Positions 60,605 to 64,000 of a DNA stretch of 64,000 bases are shown one piece after another. A model generated the notes under the pieces. The model was not told the DNA's origin and searched no databases. It saw only the letters and a program-made list of their open reading frames with translations. The position numbers and the translations under genes were made by a program. The DNA comes from Meloidogyne chitwoodi (lineage: Eukaryota > Nematoda > Chromadorea > Rhabditida > Meloidogynidae), in contig JACZZP010000002.1 in the NCBI GenBank assembly GCA_015183035.1, positions 1,054,001 through 1,118,000 on the forward strand, given 5' to 3'. Numbering within the stretch: the first letter of the stretch is position 1; every line of letters starts with the position of its first letter.

Positions 60605-63353
60605 TCAATCACTATATAACAAATCACTATCAGATTCGTTCGAATCAACATCTTTGTCATCTATATTTTTAACGACGTGTTTTGTCTTTGGATTTTTGAA
60701 AACAAATCTATCGAGAAAACGCATATAAGAATGATCTATTAGAGGGTCTCCTTTATAATGGATGTATTCTCCTAATAAATAAAAATTAATCAAAAATTCA
60801 AAATTTAATAAAAATAAACCTTGAATTAAGATTTTTGCAAATGAAGAAACTGTTGGATGGTAATGTCTTGCTAAAGCATACAATTCTGTTTCAAGCGCAA
60901 AATTAGCACCCGAAAAAAGAGGGTTACGTGCAATCGGATCATAAGCATTTCTTCTTTTTAGTAATGTGTTTTTGTAAGCTGTAGAAGATGTAGAAACGGT
61001 TTAAAAAATAATAGTTATAAAAAAATTTAAAATTTACATCTGTGAATCCATCCTGTTGGAGTTAATAGTTTTGTATTAAAATTTCTTTCTTCTTTAATTT
61101 CTTTTTCTTCATCACTACTTCCTGTTTTAATATCACAATAAGTTTCCTCTTCATCATCACTGTTTCCACCTTGTTCGAACCAGGTTAATTTTTGTACTAA
61201 TGTGAGATCTTCTTTTAGAATTTCTTTTTTAATGTGTTCTTTAGTTTCAATTATTTCATTCTTAAAATTGGATTTAAAAAAACTAAGTTAAAAAGTGATA
61301 AAAATTAGATTTTTAAAACCTCAGTTTCTGTCTGATTTTTCATCGACTCATCTAATCTAAGAAGACTTGGCCTTTCTTGAATAATAGCAGAGCATGTAAG
61401 GAGAGTCATTGCTGCAAAAGATGCTGAACTAGTCAACGCTACTTGAAAAATTCGTTTAATAAAAGCAAGAACACGGCATTCAACAAGATCATTTTTAAGT
61501 ACGCGTTGAAATAAAGAAAATAATTTTGCATCGTTTTGATTGCTTGAACCTGCATCAAGATTTAAGAGACGACGATAAAAGGCACAATAGAAACGATCCG
61601 TAATTCCATCACTAAAGTTTAGAATCAAAATTTAAATAAAAAAATAAAAAATACCTAGAACTGTGAATTTGAAAAAGTAAACGAAGAATGTTAAGTGAAG
61701 TTGAAAATTTAGTTGTTTGAACAATTTCATAAAGGCTGTCAATGTCTTTAAGCAAAGCAGAGTCCAAACATTTACCTAATTAAGAGATAATGATTTTTAT
61801 CATTTTGAAAGCTATAGGAAAGTTCAGCTTTTTCAAAGTAATTTTTGTTGTTTCATGAAGCTCAAAGCTTTATAGGTTCTTTACTCAAAAAATTAATTAG
61901 CGATTGGTTTTGGATTAAAAAAGTATAATTTAGTTGAATAAATCAATCCAAACCTTTCATATATGGAAAAGCTCTATTCAATCCAGAAATTAACAAAGGG
62001 AGTAAATGATGCTCATATAATACGTCATTGAGTATTAAAATTCGAAAAAAGCGCAAATAAATCTGAACAAGGCATGTTGCAATTTCGAATTCTCCCGCAA
62101 TAATTAATATTCTACTTAGAAAATGAAGGCCATAACGTTGGGCTTTAGGCAAAATATTTTTCCTAATTATTTAAAAAATAATTATAATAATTTTTTGAAA
62201 TTCACCTAAACATGAGCTGCTCAACTTCTTTGATTACAACTAAACGAATATTTGGATGTTTTCTAACTAATTGTTCCAAAAACATTGCAACCTTTGAACC
62301 AACTCTATATAACGGATGACCCAATTTATTAACAATTGAATTAAGCAAAAATTGTTCTTGTTCAGATCTGTCAATTAGTAATTCTGTCATTTCTCTGCAC
62401 GCATTAAGTGCAACTCCTTCTACCACATTACCAGCCAAAAGCTTTAAAAACTTTTTAAAATTTTTGTAAATTAAAAAACCTGTAACCCGTGAACAAATTG
62501 GCTATAGCATATTTTTAATCGTTCCTCAAAAATCCACATAATTAAACGTTTTTCAAGTTCAATACCTTCTTTATCATTTAAGTCCTCAAAAGGCCTCTGA
62601 AAAAATTAAAGCAATTAAATAAATCTATTATTTTTGCCTGATTAAATAAAAGCAATTTCCTTCCAGGAGGCAACAATTCGTTAACAAAAAGTTCTTTCAA
62701 AGCCTCTAGTAAGTAAATTAAATATAAATTTAAATATTAAAATAAATTAACTTGTAATTGTATGTGCTTGTCTAATTGCCGATCCTTTCTTTCCAATAAG
62801 TTCAACAAATCTATTTAAATAAAAAAGAGAATGAACAGGTGAACGTTGAATGCGCAATTGGATAGAAGAAATTCTATCATGAAATGCTCCTTTCTGAAAA
62901 ACAATATCAAGCCATTCAGCATCCATTCTATTACGAGATTTATACCCTTAAGTGTTTCATAGGCTAAAAAAAAGATAAATATTTACATTGTTCAAAAAGA
63001 TTAGTATCATGTTCTAATAAAATTTCAGCCTGTTTCTTCATTTTTTGTACCAAATCTTCATCCAATTTACTTTCATCCTTACGATATTCGTCAATCTGAT
63101 AATCGTACCTTAATTTAAAATAAATTTACACTAAATTAAAATATTAAAAAAACCATTTATTAGATACTTCATGCTCAATTTTTGGTTTATTTTGCTTGAA
63201 AGTTTTACTTGCCACATTTGTTTTTGTATTATTTTTTTGCTTTCTGCTTTTAATTATCGAGGGATCTAAATTCTTTTTTGTGAATTTATTTAGTTTATTA
63301 TTTTGTTTAAATTTGCTTAAATTCTTCTTCTGATGTTTTTGAATTCTTACCAT
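60605..63353 (-). CDS. CEBPZ: CEBPZ / Noc1 (Mak21) ribosome-biogenesis factor
   Basis: Nucleolar CBF/Mak21-family protein that, with Noc2, escorts early pre-60S particles. Reading from 63353: a basic N-terminus (VRIQKHQKKNLSKFKQNNKL); HEVSNKWFF and LDEDLVQKMKKQAEILLEHD; HEAT-like helices including LFYLNRFVELIGKKGSAIRQ then AHTITKALKELFVNELLPPG, QRPFEDLN and RLIIWIFEERLKICYSQFVH. Next come DPLYRVGSKVA-like NKLGHPLYRVGSKVAMFLEQ, then LPLLISGLNRAFPYMKG (the CBF-domain signature L-x-x-G-x-NRA-x-P), RFYCAFYRRLLNLD and LAFIKRIFQVAL. The C-terminal part has RNAYDPIARNPLFSGANFAL, ELYALARHYHPTVSSFAKIL, HSYMRFLDRFVFKNPK. All are diagnostic for Noc1/CEBPZ. Full length in the window; about 13 introns. 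Probable first gene of a CEBPZ-FAAH operon. Confidence 0.92.
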
Positions 63354-63578
63354 CTAAAAAATAATTGTTTTACAAAAAACTTATTAAAATAATTGTTTTG
63401 TTCGACTTATGTAGTTACTTTATTGAAAATATATTTTAAATAAGAAAATGATGAAACACACACATAATTTCAATTCTAGTCTTTGACCATTTTGTCCATA
63501 AATGATGGCATTTTGTCCTAACTTAAAGGTTTAGAAATTTTATCATAACTAATTTTTTTAATAGTTCAATTTTTTAGC

Positions 63579-64000
63579 ATGTTTTTTTCTCAAATTTTTC
63601 GTTCTTCTTGGCCTGCTTCATCGTTTATTAAAGTTATTTTGTTAGCAAATAAATCTTCCTTCAAATCGAAATTGGCCTTACTTTCAATTTCTACATCATC
63701 AAATTCATTTTCAATAGCAGATAGATTGCGACATCAGACAGAATTTTCTAGTTCTTCTAAAGAAGAACAATTAAAACCTTTAAACGAATATGTAGATATT
63801 GAAAAGAAAATTTTGCTAATGGATATTGCAAAGCAATTTAAATTGGTTATTTATTTAAGTAAAAATTTGGAAGGAGAAATGGTCATTAGGCTAGTCAAGG
63901 TTTTTTTAATTTATTAAATTTTATCTATTTATTTGTATTTTAAGAATTTGCGTGATTTTGATGTTTCTTCTTTTTACCCTTTAAAATTAGAAGATGCAAA
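63579..64000 (+). CDS. Unidentified protein, 5' part only, possible mitochondrial presequence
   Basis: Not recognised; runs off the right edge. Exon 1 (63579-63899) begins MFFSQIFRSSWPASSFIKVI and is rich in Ser, Lys and Arg without acidic residues for about 45 aa, which looks like a mitochondrial targeting sequence. It continues ADRLRHQTEFSSSSKEEQLK, IEKKILLMDIAKQFKLVIYL, LEGEMVIRLVK; exon 2 (from 63945) gives NLRDFDVSSFYPLKLEDA. A TTTTTTAG acceptor-like site is 1 nt before the ATG. Divergent from CEBPZ, 225 bp apart. Confidence 0.6.

Overview
The window reads as nuclear DNA of a nematode, most likely a plant-parasitic tylenchid of the Meloidogyne type. The support is a very AT-rich background with gene-free stretches that are almost pure A/T, tiny introns (about 35-60 nt) ending in TTTCAG or TTTTAG, an arginine kinase, a hedgehog-related protein with a Hint domain, a HAF-type ABC half-transporter, and closely packed same-strand genes whose ATGs often lie a few bases after an intron-like AG acceptor (typical of spliced-leader trans-splicing and operons). 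The genus is an inference. The genes are eukaryotic and multi-exon, so each coding feature is given as the whole ATG-to-stop span, with exon joins in the evidence where they were worked out.

Layout: 1-4071 (-) SWI/SNF ATPase (BRG1/swsn-4 type, cut by the window edge); 4286-9676 (+) ZMAT2/Snu23, RRP36 and FPGT-like genes, a candidate operon, with a transposon derivative in a ZMAT2 intron; 10252-10776 (+) a small unknown gene with two possible 3' ends; 11104-12168 (-) RPAP2; 13285-14746 (+) arginine kinase; 15254-15434 a hAT-like MITE; 15533-16480 (+) a four-TM protein; 16716-18184 (+) a divergent PP1-type phosphatase; 18596-21898 (-) an ABC half-transporter; 22206-24550 (+) a Nopp140/NOLC1-like gene built from a tandemly amplified exon-plus-intron unit; 24712-32189 (+) separase, APC13-like and DGCR6-like genes, a candidate operon with three transposon-like insertions in separase introns; 33447-38026 (+) a divergent Na,K-ATPase-like pump; 38065-39370 (-) PGAP2; 39960-42492 (-) hedgehog-related Hint protein; 43159-43685 (+) FLYWCH finger; 44141-45264 (+) NSMCE2 SUMO ligase; 45450-48358 (-) NKAP and PIG-C, a candidate operon; 48689-50262 (+) a four-BRCT protein made by internal duplication of a TopBP1 BRCT1-2 module; 50501-51921 (+) a chimeric EB1 calponin-homology gene; 52331-54036 (-) a Lys/Glu/Asn-rich orphan membrane protein; 55290-57817 (+) full-length EB1 with a Merlin-like element in an intron; 58182-63353 (-) CEBPZ/Noc1 and FAAH, a candidate operon; 63579-end (+) the start of an unidentified gene.

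Most genes are conserved housekeeping functions. Several belong to chromosome biology: separase, an APC/C subunit, NSMCE2, TopBP1-like BRCTs, EB1 and SWI/SNF. The unusual part is 48.7-57.8 kb, where recent local duplications have produced new gene architectures, together with the exon amplification at 22-24 kb and the pump at 33-38 kb that has lost core cation-binding residues. No tRNA, rRNA or CRISPR array was recognised.
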